Source: Burkholderiales bacterium (GTDB taxonomy: Bacteria > Pseudomonadota > Gammaproteobacteria > Burkholderiales > SG8-41). From it: 64,000 bases of DNA. The stretch lies in contig JAUXYA010000031.1 of the NCBI GenBank assembly GCA_030684405.1, positions 69,483 to 133,482 on the forward strand, in the 5' to 3' direction. Every line of letters starts with the position of its first letter. Positions within the stretch are counted from its first letter, which is position 1. The notes beneath the pieces were generated by a model that worked only from the letters and a program-made list of their open reading frames with translations, was not told the origin of the DNA and ran no database searches. The position numbers and the translations under genes were made by a program. Below, piece after piece: positions 7,834 to 16,424 of the stretch.

Positions 7834-9237
7834 ATGAACACCAAAACCGCCGACTACAAGGTCGCCGACATCAAGCTGGCCGATTTCGGCCGCAAGGAAA
7901 TCGCTATTGCCGAGACCGAAATGCCCGGCCTGATGGCCATCCGCGAAGAGAACAAGGGCAAACAGCCGCTGAAGGGCGCGCGTATCGCCGGTTCGCTGCA
8001 CATGACCATCCAGACCGCTGTGCTGATCGAGACGCTGGCCGAATTGGGCGCTGACATCCGCTGGGCCTCCTGCAACATTTTCTCGACCCAGGACCACGCC
8101 GCCGCCGCGATCGCCGTGCGCGGAATCCCCGTGTTCGCCTACAAGGGCGAATCGCTGGAGGACTACTGGGAATACACCCACAAAATTCTCGAGTGGAGCG
8201 ACGGTGGCACGCCCAACATGATCCTCGACGACGGCGGCGACGCCACACTGCTGGTGACGCTGGGCGCGCAGCACGAGCGCAACAAGACCCTGCCGCCGGA
8301 AGGCACCAACGAGGAAGAGGTCGTGCTGTTCGCGGCGATGCGTAAACGTCTTAAGGAAAAACCCGGCTACTACTCGAACATCGAGAAGAACATCAAGGGC
8401 GTCACTGAAGAGACCACCACCGGCGTGCACCGCCTCTATCAAATGGAAAAGGAGGGGCGCCTGCCTTTCCCGGCGATCAACGTCAACGACTCGGTGACCA
8501 AGTCCAAGTTCGACAACCTCTACGGCTGCCGTGAGTCGCTGGTCGACGCCATCAAGCGCGCCACCGACGTGATGGTCGCCGGCAAGGTCGCGCTGGTCTG
8601 CGGCTACGGCGACGTCGGCAAGGGCAGCGCAGAGGCGCTGCGCGCACTGTCGGCCCAGGTCTGGGTCACCGAAGTTGATCCGATCTGCGCGCTGCAGGCG
8701 GCAATGGAAGGTTTCCGCGTGGTGACCATGGACTACGCCGCCGACAAGGCGGACATTTTTGTCACTGCCACCGGCAACCTCGGCGTGATCAACCACGATC
8801 ACATGAAGCGGATGAAGCACAACGCCATCGTCTGCAACATCGGCCATTTCGATTCCGAAATCGAAATCGCCAGCCTCAAGCAATACAAATGGGAAAACAT
8901 CAAACCGCAGGTCGATCACGTGATTTTCCCCGACGGCAAACGCATCATCGTGCTGGCTGAAGGTCGCCTGGTGAACCTCGGCTGCGGCACCGGCCACCCG
9001 TCGTTCGTGATGTCGAGCTCCTTCGCCAACCAGACACTGGCACAGCTGGAGCTCTACACTCAGGGCGGCAAATACCAGAACAAGGTCTACGTACTGCCGA
9101 AACACCTCGACGAAAAAGTCGCGCGCCTGCACCTGAAGAAACTCGGCGTGGAACTGACGGTGCTCAACGAGAAGCAGTCCGACTACCTGCAGATGCCCGT
9201 TGACGGTCCGTACAAGCCGGAACACTACCGGTATTGA
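7834..9237 (+). CDS. ahcY: Adenosylhomocysteinase AhcY
   Basis: Hydrolyses S-adenosylhomocysteine to adenosine and homocysteine, relieving inhibition of methyltransferases. It has 467 residues, the longer proteobacterial form. The NAD-binding loop is visible in [17 protein letters not shown], with the substrate-binding segments [12 protein letters not shown] and [19 protein letters not shown]; the C-terminus YKPEHYRY is the typical dimer-contact tail. The ATG has AGGAG 6 bases upstream. Expression is controlled by the two SAH riboswitches ahead of it. Its stop codon is followed after one base by the left arm of a 7-bp-repeat element carrying a four-helix-bundle gene. Confidence 0.97.
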   Translation: MNTKTADYKVADIKLADFGRKEIAIAETEMPGLMAIREENKGKQPLKGARIAGSLHMTIQTAVLIETLAELGADIRWASCNIFSTQDHAAAAIAVRGIPVFAYKGESLEDYWEYTHKILEWSDGGTPNMILDDGGDATLLVTLGAQHERNKTLPPEGTNEEEVVLFAAMRKRLKEKPGYYSNIEKNIKGVTEETTTGVHRLYQMEKEGRLPFPAINVNDSVTKSKFDNLYGCRESLVDAIKRATDVMVAGKVALVCGYGDVGKGSAEALRALSAQVWVTEVDPICALQAAMEGFRVVTMDYAADKADIFVTATGNLGVINHDHMKRMKHNAIVCNIGHFDSEIEIASLKQYKWENIKPQVDHVIFPDGKRIIVLAEGRLVNLGCGTGHPSFVMSSSFANQTLAQLELYTQGGKYQNKVYVLPKHLDEKVARLHLKKLGVELTVLNEKQSDYLQMPVDGPYKPEHYRY

Positions 9238-9238
9238 T

Positions 9239-9691
9239 GCGCCAGGAGTATGGCGGCAGGAGTGAGGAGATGCCGGTGAAGCGTGCGCACCACGACCTGA
9301 TGGCCTGGCAACAGGCCGTTCAGCTCGTGGAGGCGGTTTATCTCTGCACCCAGGCATTGCCGGCGGATGAGCGATTCGGCCTGACTGCGCAAATCAGGCG
9401 ATCCGCCGTGTCCGTTGCCAGCAATATTGCAGAGGGTGCGGCACGCTCCGGAAGCAAGGAGTTCCTCCACTTTCTGAACATGGCGCGGGGATCGCTCAGC
9501 GAACTGGAAACGCAGCTGATCATCGCCCGCAATCTGCGCTACATTGAGCCTGATAACGCGGTTTTCTCGTCAATCGAAACTGTTTTCGGTCTCCTGGGTG
9601 GCTTGATAAATTCGATCCGAAAGACGACCCCACCATGAACACGCCTCGCCCGACACGCCACCTTTCACGCCTGACGCCTGACGCCTCACGG
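9239..9691. mobile_element. Four-helix-bundle gene bounded by 7-bp-repeat arms, locus B (putative element)
   Basis: The left arm (9239-9266) is GCGCCAG, GAGTATG, GCGGCAG, GAGTGAG in register. The right arm (9654-9691) holds CACGCCA, CCTTTCA, CGCCTGA, CGCCTGA, CGCCTCA, CGG. Reversed, the right arm reads GTGAGGCGTCAGGCG, so the arms are degenerate inverted partners. Between them lies only the four-helix-bundle gene. The unit starts one base after the ahcY stop and ends immediately before the codons for the conserved MetF core, so it occupies the whole ahcY-metF junction. Movement is inferred, not shown; no target-site duplication was identified. Confidence 0.55.
9276..9638 (+). CDS. Four-helix-bundle protein (S23 / 23S rRNA intervening-sequence family)
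   Basis: A 120-residue protein of the four-helix-bundle family first known from 23S rRNA intervening sequences and related to the Avd accessory protein of diversity-generating retroelements. Family marks are HHDLMAWQQAVQLVEAVY, the central QIRRSAVSVASNIAEGAA and LIIARNLRYI, with the usual RK-rich end (NSIRKTTPP). The GTG at 9276 sits 6 bases after AGGAG; an ATG at 9270 is in frame but directly abuts that site. The TGA overlaps the metF ATG (ATGA). It is free-standing here, not inside an rRNA gene, and bounded by 7-bp-repeat arms. Function unknown. Confidence 0.85.
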   Translation: MKRAHHDLMAWQQAVQLVEAVYLCTQALPADERFGLTAQIRRSAVSVASNIAEGAARSGSKEFLHFLNMARGSLSELETQLIIARNLRYIEPDNAVFSSIETVFGLLGGLINSIRKTTPP

Positions 9692-10510
9692 AGTTTCAGC
9701 TTCGAGTTCTTCCCGCCGAACACGCCGGAGGGTATGGACAAGCTCGCGCAGACTGCGAAGCAGCTGGCTCAGCTCAATCCGAAGTTCTTTTCGGTAACCT
9801 ACGGTGCCGGTGGCTCGACCCGGGAACGCACGCTGCGCGCAGTGCTCGACCTGCGCGCCGCCGGCCATGCCGCCGCGCCGCACATTTCCTGCATCGGCTC
9901 CTCGCGCGAGGAAATCCGCGACATCCTGCAAGGTTACCGCGAGCAGGGCATACGCCATCTGGTCGCCCTGCGCGGCGACCTGCCCTCAGGCACCGCAACG
10001 GCCGGCGAATTCCAGTACGCCAACGAACTGGTGGCCTTCATCCGCGCCGAGTTCGGCGATCATTTCCACATCGAGGTCGCGGCCTACCCGGAATACCACC
10101 CGCAGGCAAAAAGCGCGCGGGACGACCTGCTCAATTTCAAGCGCAAGGTCGAAGCCGGTGCGAATTCCGCCATCACCCAGTATTTCTACAACGCCGACTG
10201 TTATTTCCACTTCGTCGATGAATGCGCGGCAATGGGCCTGTCGCTGCCGATCGTTCCCGGCATCATGCCAATCGGAAAATTTTCGCAGCTGGCGCGTTTC
10301 TCGGACGCTTGCGGCGCGGAAATCCCGCGCTGGATGCGCCGCAAGCTGGAAGGTTACGGCGACGACAGCGACTCGATCCGCGCCTTCGGCCTCGACGTGG
10401 TGACACGACTCTGTGACGACCTGCTAGCGGCGGGCGCGCCCGGCCTGCACTTCTACACGATGAACCAGGCGGGACTCACCACGAATATCTGGCAACGGCT
10501 CGGCTTGTAG
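9635..10510 (+). CDS. metF: Methylenetetrahydrofolate reductase MetF
   Basis: Reduces 5,10-methylene-THF to 5-methyl-THF, the methyl donor for methionine synthesis, using FAD. It has 291 residues, near the usual length. Core motifs are SFSFEFFPPNTPEGMDKL, FSVTYGAGGSTRERT, HLVALRGDLPSG and ITQYFYNADCYFHFVD. The first 19 residues (MNTPRPTRHLSRLTPDASR) are encoded by the right arm of the 7-bp-repeat element. No alternative start exists between them and the conserved core, so the insertion supplies the start codon. The ATG overlaps the stop of the four-helix-bundle gene, implying translational coupling. Confidence 0.96.
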   Translation: MNTPRPTRHLSRLTPDASRSFSFEFFPPNTPEGMDKLAQTAKQLAQLNPKFFSVTYGAGGSTRERTLRAVLDLRAAGHAAAPHISCIGSSREEIRDILQGYREQGIRHLVALRGDLPSGTATAGEFQYANELVAFIRAEFGDHFHIEVAAYPEYHPQAKSARDDLLNFKRKVEAGANSAITQYFYNADCYFHFVDECAAMGLSLPIVPGIMPIGKFSQLARFSDACGAEIPRWMRRKLEGYGDDSDSIRAFGLDVVTRLCDDLLAAGAPGLHFYTMNQAGLTTNIWQRLGL

Positions 10511-10625
10511 CTGTCGTCGCGCTGCTGCTGCTGCTGCGGCCCGGCCCTGATCCTCCGCAAATGGCGCCACCCGTCGTTATACTCCCGTTGGCGCAGCCGC
10601 GCCCGCCACATCGAGGGAGAAGACG

Positions 10626-11849
10626 ATGACGCAGGAACAACAAAATCCGCAAGACACGGATCTCCGGACACTCGCTCTCGCAGCCAAGGCCAGATCTCCC
10701 GCCGAAGCCGCGGCTCTTCTCGCCGAGTACCCGGCGGCGCTGATCGCCGAAGTCCTGCAGAACCTCCCCCCTGCGCTGACCCAGGACGTGCTGGCCGAAT
10801 TACCCGGCGGGCTGGTCGACGGCATTGTCCATGCTGCACCGGAGCTGACCGTCGCGCAGTGGCGCACCAACCAGCAGTTTTCCCAAGGCAGCATCGGCCG
10901 CATGATGGAGCCGGTGCGCGCAGTGTTCCAGCCGCAGACGTCGGTGCGCGAAACCATCGAACAGCTACGCCCGCTGGTGCGCACCGCTTTCATCACCTAC
11001 GGCTACATCATCGACGACAGCGGGCGGCTGCTCGGCATCGTTACCATGCGCGACCTGCTGTTCGCAGACGACAATGCACCGCTTGAATCAATCATGCTGC
11101 GCAACCCTTTTACGCTGACACCGGATTTGCCGCTGGCCGACGCGATGAAGCTGGTGCTCGACCGCCATTACCCGGTCTACCCGGTCTGCGACAGCGAAGG
11201 CCGGCTGCTCGGCCTGATGCGCGGCCAGACCATGTTCGCCGAACAGGCCTTCGAGATCACCGCGCAGGTCGGCAGCATGGTCGGTGTCGAGAAGGAGGAG
11301 CGGCTGGCGACGCCGCTGAAAAGCAGTTTCAGGTTCCGTCATCCCTGGCTGCAGATCAACCTGTTGACGGCCTTCGTCGCTGGCGCGGTGGTGGCTGTTT
11401 TTCAGGATACGGTCGACCGGCTGGTGATCCTCGCGCTGTTCCTGCCGATTCTCGCGGGGCAGTCCGGCAACACCGGCTGCCAGGCGCTGGCGGTGACGCT
11501 GCGCGGGATGACGCTGGGTGAGCTGAAGGCCGGTGCGGAGCGCAAGCTGGTGATCAAGGAAGCCTCACTCGGCGCGCTGAACGGCGCGTCCACCGGACTG
11601 GTGGCGGCACTGGGCATGTACGTCGTCGCCACTTACCAGAACAATCCGAACGCCCTGTTGCTGGGTATCGTGGTCTGGATCGCGCTGGTCGGCAGCTGTG
11701 TCGCCAGCGGCGTCGCCGGAGCGATGGTGCCGCTGACGCTGAAGCGCTTCGGCTTCGATCCCGCCACCGCATCCAGCATTTTCCTGACCACCGCCACCGA
11801 CGTGGTCAGCATGGGCCTGCTGCTGGGACTCGCTGCGATTCTGATCTGA
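10626..11849 (+). CDS. mgtE: MgtE-family magnesium transporter
   Basis: A Mg2+ channel/transporter of the inner membrane, 407 residues, somewhat shorter than the roughly 450 of well-studied MgtE proteins. It starts with a helical N-domain (residues 1-90). Two CBS domains follow, about 90-215, with VRTAFITYGYIIDDSGRLLGIVT and YPVYPVCDSEGRLLGLM. About five membrane helices follow from residue 240. The pore-region motif GQSGNTGCQ and the later TATDVVSMG are present. The CBS domains normally sense cytoplasmic Mg2+. Preceded by a TATACT (10578-10583) that may be its -10 box. Confidence 0.93.
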   Translation: MTQEQQNPQDTDLRTLALAAKARSPAEAAALLAEYPAALIAEVLQNLPPALTQDVLAELPGGLVDGIVHAAPELTVAQWRTNQQFSQGSIGRMMEPVRAVFQPQTSVRETIEQLRPLVRTAFITYGYIIDDSGRLLGIVTMRDLLFADDNAPLESIMLRNPFTLTPDLPLADAMKLVLDRHYPVYPVCDSEGRLLGLMRGQTMFAEQAFEITAQVGSMVGVEKEERLATPLKSSFRFRHPWLQINLLTAFVAGAVVAVFQDTVDRLVILALFLPILAGQSGNTGCQALAVTLRGMTLGELKAGAERKLVIKEASLGALNGASTGLVAALGMYVVATYQNNPNALLLGIVVWIALVGSCVASGVAGAMVPLTLKRFGFDPATASSIFLTTATDVVSMGLLLGLAAILI

Positions 11850-11867
11850 GTTTGCAACTGCCGCAGT

Positions 11868-11890
11868 AAAAAGGCCGCCCGGAGGCGGCC
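11868..11890 (-). terminator. Intrinsic terminator of the aminotransferase gene
   Basis: Stem GGCCGCC (11873-11879) with GGCGGCC (11884-11890), followed on the minus strand by TTTTT (11868-11872). It lies between convergent mgtE and the aminotransferase gene. Confidence 0.75.
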
Positions 11891-11911
11891 ATCTACTGTG
11901 ACGAGGAACGC

Positions 11912-13435
11912 TCAGGCGGCCTTGGCCGGCGCCTTGCGCTTCTTCGCCTGCGCCGCGTTGGCGTGCATCGAGGCATAGGCCGCATGCGCCGCCGCCTCCG
12001 CGTCGCCGACATGCACGTCATGACCCATATCCTCGAGCACCGAACCGAGCGCCGACAGGCACAGCATCACGTTGTCCGGTCGGCAGGAGTAGCCCATCAG
12101 ACCGAAACGCCAGATCTTGCCGGCGAGAGGCCCAAGACCGGCACCGATTTCCAGGCCGAACTCGGAGAGCAGGGTTTTACGCACTTCCGCTTCATTGACG
12201 CCTTCCGGGCACAGCGCCGCATTCATCTGCGGAATCTGATAAGGCTCCTTGACCAGAAACTTCAGGCCCATGGCTTCGAGCCCGGCCTTCAACGCGGTGT
12301 GGTGTCGGTTCACACGCGCCCAGGCGTTCTCCAGGCCTTCTTCGCGGATCAGCAGCAGCGCTTCGTGCAGCGCGAACAGTGAATTGGTCGGTGCGGTGTG
12401 GTGGTAGGTACGGGTGGTTTCACCCCAGTAACCGAGCAGCAGGTTCATGTCCATGAACCAGGAATGGATCTTGTCCTTGCGCGCCTTGACGTGTTCGACC
12501 ACGCGCTCGGAGAAGGTCACCGGCGACAAGCCCGGGGTGCACGACAGGCATTTCTGGCTGGCGGAATAAGCAGCGTCGATTTTCCATTCGTCGACCAGCA
12601 CCGGCGAGCCGCCCAGCGAAGTCACGGTATCGACAATCGTCAGCGCATTGTATTTGTGCGCGATCTCGACCAGGGTCTTGGCGTCCGACAACACGCCGGT
12701 GGAAGTCTCGGCATGCACAAAAGCAACCAAGCGCACATCGGGGTTTTTCTTCAGCGCGTCCTCGAGTTTCTGCGGATCAACAGGTTCGCCCCATTTGTCC
12801 TCGACCACGATCGGCGTGCCGCCGCAGCGCTCGACGTTTTCGATCATGCGACCGCCAAACACACCATTGCGGCAGACGATGACCTTGTCACCGGGGGTCA
12901 CCATGTTAACGAAACAATACTCCATGCCCACCGAGCCCGGTCCGGAGATCGGGAAGGTCAGCGGGTTCTTGGTCTGGTAGGCGTAACGCAGCAGCGATTT
13001 CAGCTCTTCCATCATCTCGACGAACACCGGGTCGAGATAACCGATCGCCGGCTGACTCATCGTGGTCAGCACGCGCGGATGAATCTCCGTCGGGCCGGGG
13101 CCCATCAGCGTGCGTTGCGGCGGGTGAAACGAGTTGATGCGCTTGCTCGGCGCGTACTTGTCCATGGTGAATTCACTCCCTGGGGTGGTGTTGGTGAAAA
13201 AATTCTCTCCGTCCGGCCGCGACTTGAGCTTCAGCGGCTTGCGCGAGGTGGCCTCGTTCAACACGTCGACAGCGGTGATCTGTCCGCCGGTGACCTGCTC
13301 GACCTCCATGGCCCAACGCGCCGGCACATAGCCCGACTTGACCCAGTGGTTGACCACGGCGCGATCCAGACAGAAGCGGCGTGCCACTTCAGCCTGGCTG
13401 CCGAACAGTTCGACGAGACGGGCAGCGCAATTCAT
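11912..13435 (-). CDS. Alanine-glyoxylate-type aminotransferase with in-frame N-terminal HTH
   Basis: One continuous frame. Residues 1-65 are a Cro/YdaS-like helix-turn-helix (LFGSQAEVARRFCLDRAVVNHWVKSGYVPA). After a linker, a class V PLP aminotransferase of the alanine/serine-glyoxylate type begins at MDKYAPSKRINSFHPPQRTL, with GPGPTEIHP, the Schiff-base Lys in SASQKCLSCTPG and a Lys/Ala-rich tail. An internal ATG at 13165 opens the enzyme proper and has AGGGAG 10 bases upstream. Either a fusion or two nested products is possible. The frame is open up to 13501, but ATG 13435 fits the HTH family. Likely glyoxylate or amino-acid metabolism. Confidence 0.85.
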   Translation of the reverse strand: MNCAARLVELFGSQAEVARRFCLDRAVVNHWVKSGYVPARWAMEVEQVTGGQITAVDVLNEATSRKPLKLKSRPDGENFFTNTTPGSEFTMDKYAPSKRINSFHPPQRTLMGPGPTEIHPRVLTTMSQPAIGYLDPVFVEMMEELKSLLRYAYQTKNPLTFPISGPGSVGMEYCFVNMVTPGDKVIVCRNGVFGGRMIENVERCGGTPIVVEDKWGEPVDPQKLEDALKKNPDVRLVAFVHAETSTGVLSDAKTLVEIAHKYNALTIVDTVTSLGGSPVLVDEWKIDAAYSASQKCLSCTPGLSPVTFSERVVEHVKARKDKIHSWFMDMNLLLGYWGETTRTYHHTAPTNSLFALHEALLLIREEGLENAWARVNRHHTALKAGLEAMGLKFLVKEPYQIPQMNAALCPEGVNEAEVRKTLLSEFGLEIGAGLGPLAGKIWRFGLMGYSCRPDNVMLCLSALGSVLEDMGHDVHVGDAEAAAHAAYASMHANAAQAKKRKAPAKAA

Positions 13436-13619
13436 CGGCAAAACGGAATCGGATTCAAAATGGAAACTAATGACAAAGTGGCAATGGGGAACGGACGCCA
13501 ATTTATCATGGCAAAATTATTTTGACAAGCCGACTTTAACGCCGGATAAACGCTGTAACTATTTGATTTTATTGATTATTTTAAATATATAAGCTTACAT
13601 CAAACTGTCATCAAATCGT

Positions 13620-13625
13620 TATAAT
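13620..13625 (+). promoter_or_regulatory. -10 box ahead of the Bug-type receptor gene
   Basis: A perfect TATAAT, 41 bases before the ATG, in an AT-rich divergent region (13502-13625) shared with the HTH-aminotransferase gene. No convincing -35 at optimal spacing was seen. The HTH domain of the divergent gene would be a natural regulator, by inference. Confidence 0.45.
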
Positions 13626-13666
13626 GTCGTTGACTCTCCTTTTCCAACTGCAACAAGGATTGCTCG

Positions 13667-14638
13667 ATGAAACGCCAAACCTGCCTGCCACTGGTCGCCA
13701 TTGCTTTGGCACTGGCCGCGCCCGTCGTCGCCGCCCAAAGCGGCCCCTTTCCCAACAAACCCATTCGCCTGATCGTGCCCTTCCCTCCGGGCGGCGGCAC
13801 CGACCTGGTGTCACGAATGATGCAGCCCGCACTCATCGCAGAACTCGGTCAGCAAGTGCTGCTAGACAGCCGTGGTGGCGCGCAAGGCAGTCTGGGCACG
13901 GCGATTGCAGCAACCGCCAATCCCGATGGCTACACGGTGGTCATCGCCGAGATCGGTGCAACAGCCGTAGCACCGGCGCTGATGACCAACCTCAGCTTCG
14001 ACATCGCCCGCGATTTCGCCGGCATCAGCCAGCTGATCGAGCAGCCGTACATCATGACCGTGCATCCGAGCATCCAGGCCAATACCCTGCAGGAATTCAT
14101 CAAGCTCGCGCAAAGCAAGCCCGGTGCGATGAACTTCGGCTCGGGCAACGTGACTGCGCACATCGCGCAGGAAGCCTTTTTCCAGACCGCAGGCATCAAG
14201 CTCGTGCACATCCCCTATCGCGGATCCGGCCCGTCGGTGGCTGCGGCAGTCGGCGGCGAAGTGCAGACGTTGTTCTCGGGCCCCGGCGCGGCGATCCCGC
14301 AGATCAAGGCCGGCAAGCTGCGCGGCCTCGCAGTGACCACGGCAAAACGCGCTGCCCAACTGCCTGACGTGCCCACACTGGTCGAGTCGGGCTACAAGGG
14401 CTTCACGATCTCGGGCTGGTATGGCCTGATGGGGCCGATCAAGATGCCGAAAGAGGCCATCGCTACCCTGAACAAGGCCGTCACCACGGTGCTGAAGGGC
14501 GAAACCGGGAACATGCTGCGCAGCCGCGGCTACGATCCGGTGCCGACGAGCCCGGCTGAATTCGACAAGTTCATGCGCGCCGAGATCGTGCGCTGGAGCA
14601 AGGCCGTCAAAGAGTACAACATCAAGCCGGATTTCTAA
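13667..14638 (+). CDS. Tripartite tricarboxylate transporter substrate-binding protein (Bug/TctC family)
   Basis: A periplasmic solute receptor of 323 residues. A signal peptide (MKRQTCLPLVAIALALAAPVVAAQS, cleaved near residue 25) precedes the classic Bug start FPNKPIRLIVPFPPGGGTDL. The ligand-loop segments GSLGTAIAATANPDGYT and IPYRGSGPSV follow. Bug proteins bind carboxylates or other small acids; the ligand is not predictable here. No TctA or TctB membrane genes are nearby, which is common for these orphan receptors, abundant in Burkholderiales. Divergent from the aminotransferase gene. Confidence 0.93.
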   Translation: MKRQTCLPLVAIALALAAPVVAAQSGPFPNKPIRLIVPFPPGGGTDLVSRMMQPALIAELGQQVLLDSRGGAQGSLGTAIAATANPDGYTVVIAEIGATAVAPALMTNLSFDIARDFAGISQLIEQPYIMTVHPSIQANTLQEFIKLAQSKPGAMNFGSGNVTAHIAQEAFFQTAGIKLVHIPYRGSGPSVAAAVGGEVQTLFSGPGAAIPQIKAGKLRGLAVTTAKRAAQLPDVPTLVESGYKGFTISGWYGLMGPIKMPKEAIATLNKAVTTVLKGETGNMLRSRGYDPVPTSPAEFDKFMRAEIVRWSKAVKEYNIKPDF

Positions 14639-14676
14639 GGCCTTCCCCAGCAGGCGGCGGCGCTGTGTGCCGTCGC

Positions 14677-15546
14677 CTACTCGGCATCGAATGCAGTATC
14701 CCCGTCGGCAACCGGCAAGCCGGTTGCCCGCACTGCGGCAAAATCAAACAGCTCCCGATCCAGCAGGTGTGACGGCCTGACGTTCTGCAGGCTGGTCAGC
14801 AGCGTCTCGACGCGTCCCGGATGGCGCCTCTCCCACTCGCGCAGCAAGGCCTTCATTTCCTTGCGCTTGAGATTTTCCTGCGAGCCGCACAGCGTGCAGG
14901 GGATGATCGGAAACTGCCGCAGCTGCGCATAAGCCTCGAGGTCCCGCTCGTCGCAGTAGGCCAGCGGCCGGATCACCACATTGCGACCGTCGTCCGACAC
15001 CAGCTTCGGCGGCATCGCCTTCAGCTTGCCGCCGTAGAAAAGGTTGAGCAGGAAGGTCTCGAGGATGTCGTCGCGATGGTGCCCGAGCGCAATCTTGGTC
15101 GCGCCCAACTCGCCGGCGACGCGGTACAACACGCCGCGGCGCAGCCGGGAACACAGCGAACACATGGTCTTGCCCTCCGGAATGACCCGCTTGACGATGC
15201 TGTAGGTGTCCTGGTTTTCAATATGAAAGGACACGCCCAGCCGCGTCAGGTATTCCGGCAGCACATGCTCCGGGAATCCCGGCTGCTTCTGGTCGAGGTT
15301 GACGGCGACGATGTCGAAAGTCACCGGCGCACGGCTGCGCAGGTGAAGCAGGATGTCGAGCAGCGCATAACTGTCCTTGCCGCCGGAGAGACAGGCCATG
15401 ACCCTGTCGCCCTCGGCAATCATGCCGTAATCGGCGATTGCCTGACCCGCCTGCCGGCGCAGGCGCTTGACCAGCTTGTTCGACTCATAGTGGTCGCGGC
15501 GCTCTCGATTGCTGCGCGGCGTAATGTGTATGACCTGACTATCCAT
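14677..15546 (-). CDS. ttcA: tRNA 2-thiocytidine(32) synthetase TtcA
   Basis: Thiolates cytidine 32 of certain tRNAs using ATP and an iron-sulfur cluster. The PP-loop SGGKDS is near residue 60. The cluster cysteines are in [10 protein letters not shown] and [15 protein letters not shown]. The ATG giving [10 protein letters not shown] is chosen: it yields 289 residues, near the family length, while a longer frame reaching 15618 overlaps the SDR gene. A GC-rich imperfect hairpin (14652-14678) lies at its 3' end between convergent genes and may terminate the Bug receptor transcript. Confidence 0.94.
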   Translation of the reverse strand: MDSQVIHITPRSNRERRDHYESNKLVKRLRRQAGQAIADYGMIAEGDRVMACLSGGKDSYALLDILLHLRSRAPVTFDIVAVNLDQKQPGFPEHVLPEYLTRLGVSFHIENQDTYSIVKRVIPEGKTMCSLCSRLRRGVLYRVAGELGATKIALGHHRDDILETFLLNLFYGGKLKAMPPKLVSDDGRNVVIRPLAYCDERDLEAYAQLRQFPIIPCTLCGSQENLKRKEMKALLREWERRHPGRVETLLTSLQNVRPSHLLDRELFDFAAVRATGLPVADGDTAFDAE

Positions 15547-15610
15547 GGCAATCCGTTCCGGCCCCTGCGCGGTATCCGCGACAGGTGCTCCGTATGTGGC
15601 GTTCAGTACA

Positions 15611-16360
15611 TCATGCAACGATGCTGCGGCCGCCGTCGACAGCGAGGATCTGGCCAGTGACGAAAGGCGCGGTCATCATGTACTCGACGGCAGCAGCAAT
15701 GTCTTCTGGTTCGCCGGTGCGTTTCAGCACCGTGCGGCTGACGATCCGCTGGCGCGCGTCCTCGTCCTGCCAGTCCCCGCCTTCCGGCCAGATGATGGTA
15801 CCCGGCGACACGCCATTGACCCGCACTTCCGGGCCCAGTTCGCGCGCCAGCGAGCGTGTCAGCGCCAGCAGCCCGCCCTTGGCCGCGGTGTACACCGCAT
15901 GGTCCTTCATCGGCAGTTCGGCATGGATGTCGATGATGTTGACGATGCAGCCACCAGCCGCACGCAAGGCCGGCGCAGCCGCCTGCGACAGGAACAGCGG
16001 CGCCTTCAGATTGGTACCCATCAGATCGTTCCAGGCCTGCTCGTCGATGGCGCCCACCGGTGTCGCATAAAAACTGGAAGCATTGTTGACCAGCGCATCG
16101 AGCCGTCCGTTCAGGGCCAGCGCATCGGTGATCAACCGCGGCAACGCTGCGGTATCGAGCAGGTCTGCGCGCACTGCGACCGCCGAACCGGCACGCGCCG
16201 CATTCAATGCCTGCACCAGAGCCTGCGCATCCTCCGCGGAGCGATGGTGATGCACGACCACTGCGGCACCGACCGTGTGCAGACGCCGGCAGATCGCCGC
16301 GCCAACGCGCCGCGCAGCGCCGGTGACCAGCACCGTCTTGCCTGCCAATACAGTGCTCAT
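15611..16360 (-). CDS. SDR oxidoreductase, pteridine reductase-like (FolM-like)
   Basis: A 249-residue short-chain dehydrogenase. The cofactor motif is [15 protein letters not shown], where an arginine follows the glycine-rich start as in NADPH-dependent pteridine reductases. It also shows NNASSF, the catalytic YTAAK and the C-terminal VDGG. The active-site Ser of the usual triad region reads [20 protein letters not shown], where Asp-Ile-His replaces the usual serine, as in FolM-like dihydromonapterin reductases. ATG at 16360 ([14 protein letters not shown]) is chosen; the longer open frame has no family support. Located upstream of ttcA. Confidence 0.85.
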   Translation of the reverse strand: MSTVLAGKTVLVTGAARRVGAAICRRLHTVGAAVVVHHHRSAEDAQALVQALNAARAGSAVAVRADLLDTAALPRLITDALALNGRLDALVNNASSFYATPVGAIDEQAWNDLMGTNLKAPLFLSQAAAPALRAAGGCIVNIIDIHAELPMKDHAVYTAAKGGLLALTRSLARELGPEVRVNGVSPGTIIWPEGGDWQDEDARQRIVSRTVLKRTGEPEDIAAAVEYMMTAPFVTGQILAVDGGRSIVA

Positions 16361-16424
16361 CAACTGCCGCCCATCCTTGTTTGCCTCGTGTAATTCATTG
16401 TTTATTTTAGCGTAATATCCCGCG

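Noticed and set aside
7717-9357. Long open frame on the minus strand opposite ahcY (about 546 codons)
   Set aside because: A frame shadow of a GC-rich gene; its translation is low-complexity and ahcY is beyond doubt. The same holds for long frames opposite glnA (58090-59502) and ppk1 (37088-38977).
10513-10546. CTG/CTGCTG triplet run after metF as a functional microsatellite
   Set aside because: Short, GC-rich and without any coding or structural partner; easily explained by local composition.
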